Positions 1 to 8,527 of a DNA stretch of 64,000 bases are shown here, in pieces (the stretch's first letter is position 1; each line of letters starts with the position of its first letter). The notes below the pieces were generated by a model. The model saw only the letters and a list, made by a program, of their open reading frames with translations, searched no databases and had not been told where the DNA came from. The stretch is from positions 3,171,501 through 3,235,500 of the forward strand of contig NZ_CP064781.1 in assembly GCF_016858125.1 (NCBI RefSeq). Reading direction: 5' to 3'. This stretch comes from Azospira restricta. GTDB lineage: Bacteria; Pseudomonadota; Gammaproteobacteria; Burkholderiales; Rhodocyclaceae. The position numbers were made by a program, and so were the translations under genes.

Positions 1-203
1 GCGGCCGTTTCCGTTGCGCGCGCCGTCGTCGCGACGCGCAGGCTGGCGCTCAGCACCGCCAGCATCGCCGGCGCCTCCAGCCGCGGCTTCTCCGGCATCC
101 GCACCCAGCCGAGCACGGCCGCGTGCAGCGCGGCGGAGACGGCGAGCAGCGCGAGAAAGCGCGGCTCGACGCCGTAGCCGACGACCGCTTCAGCCGGCCG
201 CAT
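1..203 (-). CDS. TonB-like energy transducer, N-terminal part
   Basis: Only the first 67 codons are inside the window; the gene runs off the left edge. It starts at ATG 203-201. After a short cytoplasmic stretch there is one hydrophobic segment (about residues 17-35) containing SAALH, which fits the SxxxH signature of the TonB membrane anchor that couples to ExbB/ExbD. A charged, Pro-containing segment follows, as in TonB. The start lies inside the end of the upstream small gene (14-bp overlap), so translation is probably coupled. The periplasmic C-terminal domain is not visible, so TolA or another TonB-family protein is possible. Motif and topology are seen; the function is inferred. Confidence 0.6.
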   Translation of the reverse strand, partial: MRPAEAVVGYGVEPRFLALLAVSAALHAAVLGWVRMPEKPRLEAPAMLAVLSASLRVATTARATETA

Positions 204-387
204 GGCGCATCAGCTCGCGCTGCAGCGGCGCCGGCGGCAGGCCGGCGGCCGGTTCCTCGGCGACCGGCGCCAGCAGCCCGGGCTGCAGCCAGCCCAGCGC
301 GCCGTGCCAGGACAGCCCGTCCGACTGCGCGCCGAGCGCGCTCAGCGCCAGATACACGGCGAGGCCCGCCGCCATCCAGATTCGCAT
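190..387 (-). CDS. small exported or membrane protein (65 aa), unknown
   Basis: This is a 65-residue protein with a strong SD (GGAGGAGACGAGG) directly before ATG 387-385. The N-terminus (about residues 5-19) is hydrophobic and ends near ALGA, like a signal peptide or a single membrane anchor; the rest is Pro/Ala-rich. It overlaps the following TonB-like gene by 14 bp, so the two are probably co-translated. I do not recognise the family. The position next to a TonB-type protein suggests a role in the same envelope system, but nothing in the sequence specifies it. Confidence 0.55.
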   Translation of the reverse strand: MRIWMAAGLAVYLALSALGAQSDGLSWHGALGWLQPGLLAPVAEEPAAGLPPAPLQRELMRHAAG

Positions 388-633
388 CCTCGTCTCCTCC
401 GGCCTGATGGCCTGTTTGGCGGGAGACGTCGCAAGCGGCATGCCATGCGCCGGCGGGGCCGTGCCGACGCCCGCAACGGCGCGGAATGCGGCACGACGTG
501 CGCCATCGGCGCGGGAAAGCTGCTGTGCAAGTTTGGAGCAGGTGGTGACATTTGAAACACGGCGCCGGGGCAGCGCGCAGCGCCGGCCACCCGGCCGCAG
601 GCCCGGTCGACGCAAGGCGCAGCGGCCGGCAAC

Positions 634-653
634 GCGATTGGCACACGCCTTGC
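634..653 (+). promoter_or_regulatory. sigma-54 (-24/-12) promoter of the PQQ dehydrogenase operon
   Basis: TGGCACA-CGCC-TTGC lies at 639-653, with the GG and GC dinucleotides exactly 12 bp apart, a near-perfect match to TGGCACG-N4-TTGC. Transcription would start near 665, giving a leader of about 70 nt before the ATG at 738. The 20 bp from 634 to 653 are repeated exactly on the minus strand at 29152-29133, upstream of the pedF-like operon. The rest of 388-737 holds no gene I can support; it should contain the activator sites, but I could not identify them. Confidence 0.85.
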
Positions 654-737
654 AGACCGCTGCTCCTGCGGTGCGGCCCGCTCAGGGAATGGAGGGTCGC
701 GGCCCGTGTGTGAAATGGACAACCAAGGAGACAATCC

Positions 738-2522
738 ATGCATCGACACAACACTCCCCGGCGGACGCAAGTCGCCCTCGCCCTGCTCGTCGCCGCGGCC
801 TTCGTCGGCGGCCCGGCGGCGGCGAAGGACGTTACCGACGCCGACATCCTGAACGACGCCAAGACCCCGGGCGACGTCGTCAGCTTCGGTCTCGGCACGC
901 AGGGCCAGCGCTTCAGCCAGCTGGCCGCGGTCAACACCGGCACGGTGAAGAACCTGGTCCCGGCCTGGTCGATGTCCTTCGGCGGCGAGAAGCAGCGCGG
1001 CCAGGAGTCGCAGCCGGTGATCCACGACGGCAAGATGTTCGTCACCGCCTCCTACTCGCGGCTGTTCGCGATCGACGCGAAGACCGGCAAGAAGCTGTGG
1101 AAGTACGAGCACCGCCTGCCCGACGGCATCATGCCCTGCTGCGACGTGATCAACCGCGGCGCCGCGCTGTACGGCAACCTGGTCATCTTCGGCACGCTCG
1201 ACGCGCAGCTGGTCGCGCTGAACAAGGACACCGGCAAGGTGGTGTGGAAGGAAAAGGTCGACGACTACGCCGCCGGCTACTCGATCACCGCGGCGCCGAT
1301 CATCGCCAAGGGCAAGCTGATCACCGGCGTCTCCGGCGGCGAGTTCGGCATCGTCGGCCGCATCGACGCGCGCGACCCGCTGACCGGCAAGCTGGTGTGG
1401 ACGCGGCCGACGGTCGAGGGCCACATGGGCTACGTCGTCGACAAGGACGGCAACAAGAAGGAGAACGGCATCTCCGGCACCGCCAACGCCACCTGGTCGG
1501 GTGACCTGTGGAAGACCGGCGGCGCGGCGACCTGGAACGGCGCCACCTACGACCCGGAGACCAACCTGATCTTCGCCGGCACCGGCAACCCGGCGCCGTG
1601 GAACAGCCACCTGCGCCCCGGCGACAACCTGTTCTCGTCCTCGACCGTGGCCATCGACGCCGACACCGGCAAGATCGTCTGGCACTACCAGAACACCCCG
1701 CACGACGGCTGGGACTTCGACGGCGTGAACGAGTTCGTCTCCTTCGACTTCAAGGACCCGAAGACCGGCAAGGTGGTCAAGGCCGGCGGCAAGGCCGACC
1801 GCAACGGCTTCTTCTTCGTGAACGACCGCACCAACGGCAAGCTCCTGAACGCCTTCCCGTTCGTGAACAAGATCACCTGGGCGAAGAGCATCGACCTCAA
1901 GACCGGCCGTCCGGTCTATGACGACGAGAACCGTCCGGGCGACCCGACGGCCGGCGACGGCAAGAAGGGCAAGACGGTGTTCTCGGCGCCGTCCTTCCTC
2001 GGCGGCAAGAACCAGCAGCAGATCGCCTACAACCCGCAGACCGGCCTCTTCTACGTGCCGGCCAACGAGTGGGGGATGGACATCTGGAACGAGCCGGTGG
2101 CCTACAAGAAGGGCGCCGCCTACCTCGGCGCCGGCTTCACGATCAAGCCGCTGCACGAGGACTACATCGGCGTCATGCGCGCGGTCGACCCGGTCAGCGG
2201 CAAGGTGGTCTGGGAGAACAAGAACTACGCTCCGCTGTGGGGCGGCGCGCTGACCACCGCCGGCGGGCTGACCTTCTACGGCACGCCGGAAGGCTACCTG
2301 AAGGCGGTCGACGCGAAGACCGGCAAGGAGCTGTGGTCCTTCCAGACCGGCACCGGCATCGTCGCGCCGCCGGTGACCTGGGAACAGGACGGCGAGCAGA
2401 TGATCGCCGTCACCACCGGCTGGGGCGGCGCCGTGCCGCTGTGGGGCGGCGACGTCGCCAAGCGGGTGAACTACCTGGAACAGGGCGGCTCGGTGTGGGT
2501 GTTCAAGCTGCACAAGTCGTAA
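738..2522 (+). CDS. PQQ-dependent alcohol dehydrogenase, lanthanide-type active site
   Basis: A periplasmic quinoprotein of 594 aa, the usual size for the methanol/ethanol dehydrogenase family, with a signal peptide (about residues 1-29). It should oxidise primary alcohols to aldehydes and pass electrons to a c-type cytochrome. Visible landmarks are the vicinal disulfide cysteines C134-C135, metal ligands E202 and N284, and catalytic Asp D326 in the WDFDG motif. D328, two residues after the catalytic Asp, is the extra acidic residue known from XoxF/PedH enzymes that bind lanthanides; calcium enzymes have Ala, Thr or Ser there. AAGGAGA precedes the ATG. A sigma-54 promoter lies upstream and a cytochrome c follows. 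Family is certain; substrate and metal are inferred. Confidence 0.93.
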   Translation: MHRHNTPRRTQVALALLVAAAFVGGPAAAKDVTDADILNDAKTPGDVVSFGLGTQGQRFSQLAAVNTGTVKNLVPAWSMSFGGEKQRGQESQPVIHDGKMFVTASYSRLFAIDAKTGKKLWKYEHRLPDGIMPCCDVINRGAALYGNLVIFGTLDAQLVALNKDTGKVVWKEKVDDYAAGYSITAAPIIAKGKLITGVSGGEFGIVGRIDARDPLTGKLVWTRPTVEGHMGYVVDKDGNKKENGISGTANATWSGDLWKTGGAATWNGATYDPETNLIFAGTGNPAPWNSHLRPGDNLFSSSTVAIDADTGKIVWHYQNTPHDGWDFDGVNEFVSFDFKDPKTGKVVKAGGKADRNGFFFVNDRTNGKLLNAFPFVNKITWAKSIDLKTGRPVYDDENRPGDPTAGDGKKGKTVFSAPSFLGGKNQQQIAYNPQTGLFYVPANEWGMDIWNEPVAYKKGAAYLGAGFTIKPLHEDYIGVMRAVDPVSGKVVWENKNYAPLWGGALTTAGGLTFYGTPEGYLKAVDAKTGKELWSFQTGTGIVAPPVTWEQDGEQMIAVTTGWGGAVPLWGGDVAKRVNYLEQGGSVWVFKLHKS

Positions 2523-2531
2523 TCCCCATGG

Positions 2532-2592
2532 AGCCCGCGTCAGCGGGCTTGCAGGGAGCGGCCCGGGGATCATGGTCTCCGGGCCGTTTCTT
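2532..2592 (+). terminator. double hairpin after the PQQ dehydrogenase
   Basis: Two perfect hairpins follow the stop codon. The first is AGCCCGC / GCGGGCT (2532-2538 with 2543-2549). The second is CGGCCCGG / CCGGGCCG (2559-2566 with 2579-2586), followed by TTTCTT. This looks like an intrinsic terminator that would end or attenuate transcription before the downstream cytochrome gene. The remaining 118 bp to the next start hold only its SD as far as I can see. Confidence 0.65.
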
Positions 2593-2710
2593 ATGGGACC
2601 GGCCAGGCCGTTGAATTTTGTAACACGACGCCAGGGCGAACGTCGGTCGTTCCGCTGGCCCAGCGATCCGGGAGAAGCGCCCGGTTCAGCCTCAACTGAA
2701 GGAGAAGTTT

Positions 2711-3091
2711 ATGAGCCTCATTCGTCCCATTGTCATCGCCTCCGCGCTCTCCATCCCCGCAACGGCCGCCGTGGCCGACGCCAAGCTCGACGAGGAGATG
2801 GGCAAGCTGGCCGCCAAGAGCGGCTGCATCACCTGCCACAGCATCTCGCCCAAGCCCGGCCCGGACGGCCTGAAGCCGATCGGCCCGGCCTGGGAGGACG
2901 TGGCGCGGAAATACCGAGGGCAACCGAAAGCCGCCGGGATGCTGACGCATCTCGTCATGGAAGGGACCAGCCCGTACAACAGCCACTGGAAGGACAAGGT
3001 CAGCGGCCTGGCGATGCCGCCCAACGCGGTGGCGATCAAGGAGCCGGATGCCCGCAAACTGGTCAAGTGGATCCTCTCGCTGGCCAAGTAG
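2711..3091 (+). CDS. class I c-type cytochrome, probable partner of the PQQ dehydrogenase
   Basis: A 126-aa exported monohaem cytochrome c. A signal peptide covers about residues 1-23, the haem motif CITCH is at 39-43, and the likely Met ligand is in the late GLAMPPN motif. It ends in the C-terminal helix typical of small class I cytochromes. AAGGAGAAG precedes the ATG by a good distance. Lying just behind the quinoprotein gene, it is the obvious periplasmic electron acceptor, although a terminator-like double hairpin separates the two. A role with other periplasmic dehydrogenases is possible. Confidence 0.85.
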   Translation: MSLIRPIVIASALSIPATAAVADAKLDEEMGKLAAKSGCITCHSISPKPGPDGLKPIGPAWEDVARKYRGQPKAAGMLTHLVMEGTSPYNSHWKDKVSGLAMPPNAVAIKEPDARKLVKWILSLAK

Positions 3092-3179
3092 CGGCCGACC
3101 GCGCCGGGGGCGCGTCGCTGGAGCCGGGCTCCCGCGCGCCGCACCGGCGGCAACCCTTCCCCCTTTGGAGATCGACACC

Positions 3180-4064
3180 ATGATCCGCCACTCGCTCCGT
3201 CGAGCGCTCGCCCCGCTGCTCCTCGCCCCGCTGCTCCTCGCCCCCCTGCTCCTCGCCCAGGCGGCAACCGCTGCGCCGGCCGCGGAGCGCGCCACCCCGC
3301 GCGAAGCGCGCGTGCTCTTCGACCAGGCCGTGAAATACCTCGAGGCCAACGGCGCCGAGAAGGCGTGGAGCGCCTTCAACGACCGCAAGGGGGCGTTCGT
3401 GAAGAAGGACCTCTACGTCTACGTGATCGACCGCCAGGGCACCTACGTCGCCAACGGCGCGGCGCCGGAAAGCCTGGTCGGGCTGAAGGTGCTCGACAGC
3501 GTCGACGCCGCCGGCAACCCGCTGTTCCGGCACATGATCGCGGTCACCGACAAGCAGACGGAAGCGCGCATCCGCTACGTCTGGCTGAACCGCAGGACCA
3601 ACCACGTCGAACCGAAGTTCGCCTGGCTGCACCGCCAGGGCGACTACATCCTCGGCGTCGGCTACTACGCGCCGCGCTCGACCGCCGACGACGCGAAGAA
3701 GATGCTCGACGAGGCCAGCGCGCTGGTGAAGAAGCAGGGCATCACCGCCGCGCTGGCGCGCTTCAACGACCAGCGCGACAGCTTCGTCCGCGACGACCTC
3801 TACGTCTTCGCGATCAACCTCGACAGCGGCAAGTTCGAGGCGCACGGCATGAACCCGAAGTGGACCGGCAGCGACGCCAGCGAACTGCGCGACGTCGAAG
3901 GCCGCGCGCTGGTGCAGGAGATGCTCGCGCAGGTGAAGGCCAACGGCGAGGGCCGCGTCGACTACGTCTGGCGCAACCCGGTGACCAACGCCGTCGAGAA
4001 GAAGCGCAGCTTCGTACGGCGCGCCAACGGCAGCCTGATCGGCGTCGGGTTCTACAGCGAGTGA
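3180..4064 (+). CDS. periplasmic double Cache-domain protein
   Basis: A 294-aa exported protein; the SD GGAG supports the ATG at 3180. After the signal peptide come two similar halves (about residues 40-165 and 170-294), each with the pattern 'F(N/D)xxxxxFVxxDLYVxxI' and a late YVW-N-P/R-TN...VGxGYY-like segment. These are the marks of single Cache_2 sensor domains. There is no kinase or methyl-accepting output, so it probably acts as a soluble small-ligand binder or partner. Such proteins often sit beside quinoprotein dehydrogenases. The signal peptide contains three 15-bp tandem repeats (3213-3257, each coding PLLLA). Domain type is confident; role unknown. Confidence 0.75.
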   Translation: MIRHSLRRALAPLLLAPLLLAPLLLAQAATAAPAAERATPREARVLFDQAVKYLEANGAEKAWSAFNDRKGAFVKKDLYVYVIDRQGTYVANGAAPESLVGLKVLDSVDAAGNPLFRHMIAVTDKQTEARIRYVWLNRRTNHVEPKFAWLHRQGDYILGVGYYAPRSTADDAKKMLDEASALVKKQGITAALARFNDQRDSFVRDDLYVFAINLDSGKFEAHGMNPKWTGSDASELRDVEGRALVQEMLAQVKANGEGRVDYVWRNPVTNAVEKKRSFVRRANGSLIGVGFYSE

Positions 4065-4067
4065 GGC

Positions 4068-4089
4068 GGGCGGGGGGGCGCCCCCGCCC
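4068..4089. terminator. G/C hairpin between convergent genes
   Basis: A perfect 9-bp stem (GGGCGGGGG / CCCCCGCCC, 4-nt loop) fills the 41-bp gap between convergent stop codons. There is no T-tract, so its terminator role is only plausible. Confidence 0.4.
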
Positions 4090-4105
4090 TGCTCCGGCGA
4101 CCGGC

Positions 4106-4480
4106 CTAGGCGCCCGTCCGCGGTTCGATCAGGCGATGGAATTCCTCGTGCACGTCGAACAACGCGCGCTCGACGTCGCCCTTGCCGTCCGTGCAGGTCT
4201 TCGCCAGCGTGGCGAGGCTGGCCTGCAGGCGCGCGGCGTCGGTCGAGCGGATCGCCTGCGCCAGCCCCGCCATGCGGCCGGCCCTGGCGCACGCATCGCG
4301 GTTGCGCTCGGCGCCCCGGTCGGCGTGCCACACCGGGGCGAGCACGCCATGGAAGGCGTCGACGTCGGCGGGGAAATGATGATGGTGATGCCCGTGCTCG
4401 CCCTGCCCGGCCACGGCGGCGCCGCCGATCAGCGAGGCGGCGATGGCGGCCGCGATCAGTTGCTTCGGTTTTCTGCTCAT
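4106..4480 (-). CDS. small His-rich exported protein
   Basis: A 124-aa protein with a clear signal peptide (about residues 1-24), followed at once by a His-rich stretch (EHGHHHHHF, residues 28-36) and further His residues around 44-52. The C-terminal half looks helical, with one Cys and a His-containing HEEFHR motif. The composition suggests periplasmic metal binding, for example Cu, Ni or Zn, but I do not recognise a named family. It is convergent with the Cache gene and divergent from the dihaem cytochrome gene. Confidence 0.65.
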   Translation of the reverse strand: MSRKPKQLIAAAIAASLIGGAAVAGQGEHGHHHHHFPADVDAFHGVLAPVWHADRGAERNRDACARAGRMAGLAQAIRSTDAARLQASLATLAKTCTDGKGDVERALFDVHEEFHRLIEPRTGA

Positions 4481-4915
4481 GAGTGTCTGCGTTGGATGGG
4501 GACTATCGTGGGAACTGCGCTCGCCGATCGCGGCGTTGCCGGAATCGGCGCAGGCGAATGGTAGCAGCTGGCGACGGCGGGACGCGCATCCGGGCTCGCC
4601 CGATGGTCGCCGATCGGCCGCTGCGGCCGGGCGGATGGCCCGCTTCGCGCGACGGCCTGTCGGCGCCGGCGATCGCCGTGCCGGTGACGGGGGGCTCCCG
4701 CAGGCACGCTGCCCCGGGCTGATTCATCGTCCGGACCACCTACGCTCCCCCTTGCAATCGAGGCTGAAGGACAGCGGCGCGATCCGTTCGCTGCGCCGCA
4801 AGCACACGCTGCCGGCAATAGCCTGTTTCGGCTATCCGGGTCGCCCAACGATGGAATGTCGCCGGCCGCGGGCGAACCCTAGACTGGAACCGTCGATAAA
4901 GAACGGGAGCGAATC
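4481..4915. other. 435-bp divergent intergenic region, no gene seen
   Basis: The short open frames here lack SD sites and recognisable products. The region must hold the promoters of the His-rich protein gene (leftward) and the dihaem cytochrome gene (rightward). I found no sigma-54 element or clear palindromic operator. Confidence 0.5.
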
Positions 4916-5920
4916 ATGAAAACGAATGCCGGAATCCTTGCCGTCGCAATGCTCGTAGCCCTGAGCGGCCCTGCCGCGGCGGAAAGCAAGCTCAGCCTGA
5001 TCGGGCGGGCGGCGCCTGCGGTGGAAAACCTGCCGAACGACGAATACGGCGACCTCGTCCGCTACGGCCAGCAGTTGTCCGTGCGGACCTTCGCCCACAT
5101 CGGTCCCGAGGTGCAGGACACGAAGATGCGCTTCGCCGGCAACAACCTGGCGTGCACCTCCTGCCACCAGGAGAATGCGACCAAGCCTTACGCCATGCCG
5201 TGGGTCGGCGTGAGCGCCGTCTTCCCGCAGTATCGCGCCCGGGAGGATGAGCTGAGCACGGTCGAGGAACGCGTCAACGGCTGCATGCAGCGCAGCATGG
5301 CCGGCCGACCGTTGCCGCTCGATTCCCGCGAAATGAAGGCCTTCGTGACCTATATCCATTTCCTGTCGCGCGACGTGCCGGTGGGGGCTCGCATCGAAGG
5401 CGCGGCGACCAGAGGCAGCAAGCCGCCCAATCGACGCGCCGACCTGGCGGCCGGCGAGTCGGTCTACAAGGCCCAGTGCATGGCGTGCCACGGCGAGAAC
5501 GGCGAGGGGCGGCGCAACGGCGTTCCGGGCGATGCGCAGGGGTATCAGTTCCCGCCGGTCTGGGGGCCGGATTCCTTCAATACCGGCGCCGGCATGAATC
5601 GCATCCTGATGGCGATGCGCTTCATCAAGCACAACATGCCGCAGGGCGTGAACCACGCCGCGCCGGTGCTGAGCGACGACGAAGCCTTCGACGTCGCCGG
5701 CTTCATCCTTTCCAAGCCGCGGCCGGAAAAGAAGAACCTCGAGCAGGACTTCCCGGCGCGCTGGAACAAGCCGATCGACGCGGCCTTCCCGCCCTACGTC
5801 GACGGCGCCCCGGCCGATCAGCACAAGTACGGCCCGTTCCCGCCGCTGGCCGAGAAGGCGCGGGCGGCAGCCGCGGCGCGCGAGGAAACGAAGAAGACCC
5901 GGGAAAATCGCGGCCAGTAG
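4916..5920 (+). CDS. tsdA: dihaem cytochrome c, TsdA-like thiosulfate dehydrogenase / tetrathionate reductase
   Basis: A 334-aa exported protein with two haem motifs, CTSCH (80-84) and CMACH (188-192). Between them, the segment ERVNGCMQRSM carries C123, matching the Cys axial ligand that distinguishes TsdA-type thiosulfate dehydrogenases. FIKHNMP near residue 240 supplies a plausible Lys/Met ligand for haem 2. TsdA interconverts thiosulfate and tetrathionate in the periplasm. The next genes, facing it, encode a TtrS/TtrR-like two-component system, which strengthens the assignment. A charged Ala/Glu/Lys tail (about 310-334) is unusual. The direction of catalysis cannot be read from the sequence. 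Confidence 0.78.
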   Translation: MKTNAGILAVAMLVALSGPAAAESKLSLIGRAAPAVENLPNDEYGDLVRYGQQLSVRTFAHIGPEVQDTKMRFAGNNLACTSCHQENATKPYAMPWVGVSAVFPQYRAREDELSTVEERVNGCMQRSMAGRPLPLDSREMKAFVTYIHFLSRDVPVGARIEGAATRGSKPPNRRADLAAGESVYKAQCMACHGENGEGRRNGVPGDAQGYQFPPVWGPDSFNTGAGMNRILMAMRFIKHNMPQGVNHAAPVLSDDEAFDVAGFILSKPRPEKKNLEQDFPARWNKPIDAAFPPYVDGAPADQHKYGPFPPLAEKARAAAAAREETKKTRENRGQ

Positions 5921-5944
5921 GCGTTGCGTTCAGTCGAAGACACG

Positions 5945-5968
5945 ACGGCCGCCGAGCGCGGCCGTTTT
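5945..5968. terminator. intrinsic terminator between convergent tsdA-like and ttrR-like genes
   Basis: Stem ACGGCCGC / GCGGCCGT with a 5-nt loop, followed by TTTT on the plus strand. It fills the short gap between two convergent genes. Confidence 0.75.
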
Positions 5969-5977
5969 CGTCGACCG

Positions 5978-6616
5978 TCAGTCGAGCCCCGCGGGGTCGG
6001 CGCGGAGGATCAGCCGGGCCAGTTCCGCGGCGCTGGCGATACCGGTTTTTTCCATCACGTGCTGCCGGTGGATATGGACGGTGTTGTCGCTGATCGCCAG
6101 TTCGCGGGCGATTTCCTTGTTGGACAGCCCGAGCGCCAGCCAGCGCGCGACCTCGGCTTCGCGCGGGGACAACCGGGCCAGCGACTCGCGGGCCTGCTGG
6201 CGGCGGGTTTCGGCCTCGTGCCGCGTCTGGCTCAAGGCCACGGTCCGTTCGACGGTGTCCAGGAACAGCTGGTCCTTGAACGGCTTCTGCAGAAAATCGA
6301 CGGCCCCGGCCTTCATCGCCTGGACGGCCAGTTCGACGTCGCCGTGGCCGGTCATGAAGACGATGGGAAACGGCGAGCCGGCGGCGTTGAGGCGGCGCTG
6401 CAATTCGAGGCCGCTGATGCGCGGCATGCGGATGTCGAGGACCAGGCAAGCGCCGGCGTCGGGGAACGCGGGTGGCGCCGCGAGAAAGGCCTCGGCCGAT
6501 TCGTGGCCGATCGCCTGCCAACCCGCCGTTTCGAGCAGGAAGAGCAGGGAACGGCGAAACGGTGCCTCGTCATCGACGACATGGACGACGGCTTGGTGAC
6601 TATTGGGCTGGTTCAT
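5978..6616 (-). CDS. TtrR-like response regulator (FixJ/NarL type)
   Basis: A 212-aa response regulator. The receiver domain spans about residues 8-125, with acidic pocket DDE, phospho-acceptor D61 in LDIRMP, T89 and K111 (KPF). A LuxR-type helix-turn-helix follows at 148-205 (LSPREAEVARW...SNKEIARELAIS). It starts at ATG 6616-6614, inside the last 17 bp of the kinase gene, so the pair is translationally coupled. Family, size and partner match TtrR of the tetrathionate-sensing TtrSR system. Its natural target is the TsdA-like gene next door (inference). Confidence 0.85.
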   Translation of the reverse strand: MNQPNSHQAVVHVVDDEAPFRRSLLFLLETAGWQAIGHESAEAFLAAPPAFPDAGACLVLDIRMPRISGLELQRRLNAAGSPFPIVFMTGHGDVELAVQAMKAGAVDFLQKPFKDQLFLDTVERTVALSQTRHEAETRRQQARESLARLSPREAEVARWLALGLSNKEIARELAISDNTVHIHRQHVMEKTGIASAAELARLILRADPAGLD

Positions 6617-8384
6617 CGGTTTCGGGCGCGGTGGCGGCAAGCGGAATCTGCAGGCGGAGGACCAGGCCGGGGCCGGCGTCGGGAGCCAAGGCGTCGAGCG
6701 TACCGCCGTGCGCTTCCGCGATGCTCCGGCTGATCGACAGGCCGAGGCCCATGCCGTCGGCCTTGGTCGTGAAGAAGGGTTCGAACAGGCGGGACTGTTC
6801 TTCGCCCGACATGCCGGTGCCGTGATCCCGGACCGAGATCCTGGCACCGTCGTCGGCGGCGATTTCCACGGTGATCGTCATCGGGTGTCCGCTCCGTCTC
6901 GCCGAGCGCTGCGCGTCGAGGCCGTTTTTCAGCAGGTTGAGCAACACCTGCTGGATCTGCAGCGGATCGACCTCGACCGCCCGCCGGTCGGCCGGCAGCC
7001 GGTCGATGACGTCGACCTGCGGGGCATCGTGGATCATGCCGCGGAACAGGCGGACGGCGCCGTCGATCAGCGTCGGCAGGTCGACCGTTTCGCGGATGCG
7101 CGTGCGCTTGCGGGCGAAGGCGCGGATGCCCGCGAGGATGCCGGCCGCCCGCTCGGACTCGCTGGCGATTTCGGCCGCCGCCTGCGCGGTCGCCGCGGAA
7201 GAGAGGGTGCCGTTGTCCAGCCGGCGGGCCAGCCCCAGCGCGTAGTTGCTGATCGTGGCGAGCGGCTGGTTCAGCTCATGGGCCAGCGTTCCCGAGAGTT
7301 CGCCGAGAATCGACAGCCGGGACAGGTGTTCCATTTGCTGGCGGTGCGCCTGGATGCTTTCGGCCAGCTGGTCGCGCGCGGCCAGCGCCGCCGACAGCTC
7401 GCGGGTCCGCCGCTGAACCAGCACTTCGACGCGCAGCGTGTAGGCGAGCCAGCAGGCCAGCAGCATCGCCAGCGCGGCGGCAAGCGGCCAATACCGGCGG
7501 ATCTGCGCCTCCAGCCGATGCTCGCGCAGGAAATCGTAAGGCGTGATCTGCAGTTCCCGCAGCATGCCGTGGACCGGATGGTAATCGGCCGGCACGCCCC
7601 AAGTCTGGCCTGTCCGTTCGGCGGGCAGGCCGAGCAGCGCGATCAGCACCTCGCGCGCGAGGCCGGGCGAGGTTTTGGGCGCGGCGGCGAAGGCCCAGCC
7701 GGGGTAGACCGGCGAGGAACTCTTGCAGGGACGCTCCGCACCCTGCGGCGAGAGCACGCGATAGCGCCCGGCGGGCACCCTGCCTTCGCGTTCGAGGCGT
7801 TCGAGCAGGCAGCTGCGGATGGCCCCGGCGTCGGCGCTGCCGTTCTCCAGCGCTTCGATGACGCGGGTCATCGGAAAACCGGTGAAGACCGGGGTGATGT
7901 CGCCGTCCTCCGGGTCGACGCCATGCCGCTTCAATTCCGCCCAGACCACCTGGTAGCCGCCGAAAGCGTCCGGGGAAACCGCCGCCAGGCGCTGCCCCTT
8001 GAGGTCCTCGAGGCGCTTCAAGGCGTGCCGGTCATCGCGCACGATGACCGCCGAGCCTACCGTATGCGCCGAATCCTGCCCCGCTTCGATGATCTGCGTG
8101 GCGATCCGGGTAACGCCGTACAGCGCCTCCAGGGCGACGTAGTTGCCCGGGTTGGTGACGACGAAATCGACCCGGCCTGCGGCGACCGCGTTCTCCATCC
8201 CGCCGAGATCGAGATAGCTGGGCTGCAGACGATGGCCGGGCAGCGAGCCTTGCAGCGATGCCAGCAACGGTTGCCACTCCGCGGCGGCGGATTCCTCGCC
8301 CTGCCAAGCCAGCACGCCGATGCGGATATCGGCGGCGGCGACGGCCAGGGGGAGCCACAGGAGCAGGAAAGCGGCAAGGCGCAC
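6600..8384 (-). CDS. TtrS-like sensor histidine kinase with PhnD-type binding domain
   Basis: Length 594 aa from a GTG start at 8384, chosen because it begins directly at a clean signal peptide (MRLAAFLLLWLPLAVAAA); no ATG fits. The periplasmic part (about 20-275) resembles PhnD/tetrathionate-sensing binding domains (DIRIGVLAWQG; VVTNPGNYVALE). One membrane helix (about 300-320) and a coiled coil follow, then HisKA with LAHELNQPLATISNY, the N-box NLLKNGLDA, and G-boxes ending MGLGLSIS. Its length is close to that of TtrS. It probably senses tetrathionate or a related sulfur oxyanion and signals to the overlapping response regulator. The ligand is inferred from the TsdA-like neighbour. Confidence 0.82.
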   Translation of the reverse strand: MRLAAFLLLWLPLAVAAADIRIGVLAWQGEESAAAEWQPLLASLQGSLPGHRLQPSYLDLGGMENAVAAGRVDFVVTNPGNYVALEALYGVTRIATQIIEAGQDSAHTVGSAVIVRDDRHALKRLEDLKGQRLAAVSPDAFGGYQVVWAELKRHGVDPEDGDITPVFTGFPMTRVIEALENGSADAGAIRSCLLERLEREGRVPAGRYRVLSPQGAERPCKSSSPVYPGWAFAAAPKTSPGLAREVLIALLGLPAERTGQTWGVPADYHPVHGMLRELQITPYDFLREHRLEAQIRRYWPLAAALAMLLACWLAYTLRVEVLVQRRTRELSAALAARDQLAESIQAHRQQMEHLSRLSILGELSGTLAHELNQPLATISNYALGLARRLDNGTLSSAATAQAAAEIASESERAAGILAGIRAFARKRTRIRETVDLPTLIDGAVRLFRGMIHDAPQVDVIDRLPADRRAVEVDPLQIQQVLLNLLKNGLDAQRSARRSGHPMTITVEIAADDGARISVRDHGTGMSGEEQSRLFEPFFTTKADGMGLGLSISRSIAEAHGGTLDALAPDAGPGLVLRLQIPLAATAPETDEPAQ

Positions 8385-8527
8385 GGAAGAAAATGTTGTG
8401 CGGAAGTGGCGACGCCGAATCTTACTTGATCGCACGGCTTGTGGCTTCGCCGGCGAGGTGCGGACGCCACGCCCTTTCCGCTCTGCGCGTTCCCGGCGCC
8501 TGCCGGCGCATCGCGGGCCGCCCGCCG

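Noticed and set aside
342-2573. 743-codon open frame antisense to the PQQ dehydrogenase
   Set aside because: Long antisense frames are common in high-GC genes; the product is low-complexity, lacks motifs and an SD, and the plus-strand quinoprotein is unmistakable.
3063-4331. 422-codon open frame antisense to the Cache gene
   Set aside because: Covers a gene with signal peptide, SD and repeated Cache motifs on the other strand; product is typical shadow composition.
4483-4739. Small genes in the 4481-4915 gap
   Set aside because: Overlapping open frames on both strands with Arg/Pro-rich products, no SD and no recognisable motif.
6603-8429. 608-codon open frame antisense to the TtrS-like kinase
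   Set aside because: Mirror frame of a gene with clear HisKA and HATPase motifs; the product is Arg/Gln/Val-rich without family features.
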